6,935 nt of DNA from Candidatus Accumulibacter sp. UBA704 (GTDB lineage: Bacteria > Pseudomonadota > Gammaproteobacteria > Burkholderiales > Rhodocyclaceae), in NCBI GenBank assembly GCA_002304785.1, contig DBMG01000052.1, positions 1 through 6,935 of the forward strand, in the 5' to 3' direction. Below, piece by piece: positions 6,102 to 6,935 of this stretch (its first letter is position 1; every line of letters begins with the position of its first letter). The notes below the pieces were generated by a model, which saw only the letters and a list, made by a program, of their open reading frames with translations, was not told the origin of the DNA and made no database searches. Both the position numbers and the translations under genes were made by a program.

Positions 6102-6542
6102 TCAATTCGTTGTTTCACCGATCCGCGCCAACCCGACGCCGGCCAGACTGGCTTTCACCCCGCCCGCCTCGACTCCCCGCACCAGGCGGAACCGCGCTTC
6201 CCGTCCCGACCGGTAGCGGTAGACCAACTCCTCCCGCTTGCGGTCGAAATACCAGACCCCTCCGGCCTCCGGCGTCGCCTCGAGTTCACCGAGGTAATTC
6301 CCCGGCTTCCGCTCGATCCAGAGCAGCGGATTGCGCGACACCGGCAACGCTCCTCCCACCGACTGATGGTGCGCGAGGCGATCCATCAACTCGACGCGCA
6401 ATGCCGCCACCTCCGACTGCACGGCGGCTTCCTCGAATTCTTCCCGCACCCGATCCAGCGCATTCATCAGCAAGAACGCCAGGACGCCGATGATCGCCAC
6501 CAGAACCGGGAACTCGTACCGTCTCCCCTCGCGCCGATCCAT
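6102..6542 (-). CDS. mshF: MshF, single-pass MSHA assembly protein
   Basis: A 146-residue bitopic inner-membrane protein. A short basic cytoplasmic tail (MDRREGRRYE) is followed by one membrane segment (about 11-27, FPVLVAIIGVLAFLLMN) and a charged helix with coiled-coil potential (about 30-58, RVREEFEEAAVQSEVAALRV onward). A small periplasmic domain contains NPLLWIERKPGNYLGE (71-86) and GGVWYFDRKREELVYRYRSG (94-113), a conserved-looking core. There is no prepilin cleavage site, so it is not a pilin. The name is based on length, topology and position between mshG and mshB. Its biochemical role is not well defined; participation in the assembly complex is inferred. It begins 12 nt after the mshG stop with no clear ribosome binding site, which suggests coupling to mshG. 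Confidence 0.83.
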   Translation of the reverse strand: MDRREGRRYEFPVLVAIIGVLAFLLMNALDRVREEFEEAAVQSEVAALRVELMDRLAHHQSVGGALPVSRNPLLWIERKPGNYLGELEATPEAGGVWYFDRKREELVYRYRSGREARFRLVRGVEAGGVKASLAGVGLARIGETTN

Positions 6543-6554
6543 GGCTGGTGCCCG

Positions 6555-6935
6555 TCAACGCTTCAACGCCACCTTGCCGAGATCCCACATCGGCAGGAAG
6601 ATGCCCAGTGCCAGGATCAGCACCATGATGCCGAGCAGCACGATGAGGATCGGCTCGATCTGCTGACCCAGCGTTTTCAATTCGTATTCGACCTCCTGCC
6701 GGTACATGTCACCGATCTCGTTCATCATGTCGTCGACCGCGCCGGACTCTTCGCCGACAGCCACCATCTGCAACACCACCGGCGTGAAAATGCCCGCGCT
6801 GATCGCCGCGCGCAGCAGGCTTTCCCCACGTTCCACGTTCTCCCGCATCCCTTCGACGCAGCGCTGAACATAGCTGTTGTCGACGGTATGCGCCGAGTTC
6901 GACAGCGCCTGCATGACCGGCACACCGCTGCGCAT
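6555..6935 (-). CDS. mshG: MshG, GspF/PilC-family platform protein (C-terminal part)
   Basis: The last 126 residues of an inner-membrane platform protein that links the cytoplasmic assembly ATPase to pilin insertion in type IV pili and type II secretion. The visible part holds the second GspF domain: SGVPVMQAL at its start, the diagnostic VGEESGAVDDMM (60-71 of the visible part), RQEVEYELKTLGQQIEPI, and the final membrane segment (about 96-115) with the ending PMWDLGKVALKR. The ATG at the very edge of the window falls inside the conserved domain, so it is an internal methionine and the gene continues beyond 6935; family members are about 400 residues. Next to mshF and the pilin genes, MSHA-specific assignment is well supported. 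Confidence 0.92.
   Translation of the reverse strand: MRSGVPVMQALSNSAHTVDNSYVQRCVEGMRENVERGESLLRAAISAGIFTPVVLQMVAVGEESGAVDDMMNEIGDMYRQEVEYELKTLGQQIEPILIVLLGIMVLILALGIFLPMWDLGKVALKR

Noticed and set aside
6555..6935. Treating the frame at the right edge as a complete small protein starting with ATG at 6935.
   Set aside because: The start lies within the conserved second GspF domain; it is a window-truncated mshG.

Overview
The window holds the distal half of a MSHA-type (mannose-sensitive haemagglutinin) type IV pilus operon. Every confident gene lies on the minus strand, so transcription runs from right to left. In transcription order the genes are mshG (3' part only), mshF, mshB, mshA, mshC, mshD, mshO, mshP and mshQ. 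This is the gene order known from the Vibrio MSHA locus. The calls rest on protein motifs: a GspF-type C-terminus, six consecutive proteins with a prepilin leader and hydrophobic helix, and a large secreted DUF6701-type protein at the end.

Layout from the right edge. mshG (6935-6555, cut by the window) is the inner-membrane platform protein and mshF (6542-6102) a single-pass assembly protein. mshB (6065-5490) and mshA (5465-5037) are two related MshA-like pilins, each with a clear ribosome binding site. mshC, mshD, mshO and mshP (4983-2652) are four minor pilins resembling the GspH/I/J/K or FimU/PilV/PilW/PilX sets. mshQ (2655-106) encodes an 849-residue, cysteine-rich secreted protein. After the pilin pair the genes are packed tightly: mshC/mshD overlap by 17 nt, mshO/mshP and mshP/mshQ by ATGA. 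Past mshQ, a reading frame starting at 81 runs off the left edge and looks like the N-terminus of a membrane-anchored protein. It is a candidate further operon member whose start codon lies in a small hairpin.

How they work together (family knowledge plus inference): MshG and MshF belong to the assembly machine, MshB/MshA form or prime the fibre, MshC/D/O/P probably form an initiating tip complex, and MshQ is the best candidate for the tip-exposed subunit, in the position PilY1 has in other type IV pili.

Base composition is uneven. By hand count mshB (5581-6000) is 283/420 = 67% G+C, mshA (5041-5460) is 222/420 = 53%, samples of mshP are 79/120 = 66%, and samples of mshQ are 125/240 = 52%. 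The two genes most likely to be surface-exposed are therefore the low-GC ones. The high-GC background and the gene set suggest a proteobacterium, possibly a betaproteobacterium of the Rhodocyclales type; that is only an inference. No RNA gene, IS element, CRISPR array or convincing promoter was seen, and there is no gene-free stretch over 300 bases. The locus is a recognisable known system rather than a new one; the less expected points are the low-GC mshA and mshQ patches and the hairpin-covered start downstream of mshQ.
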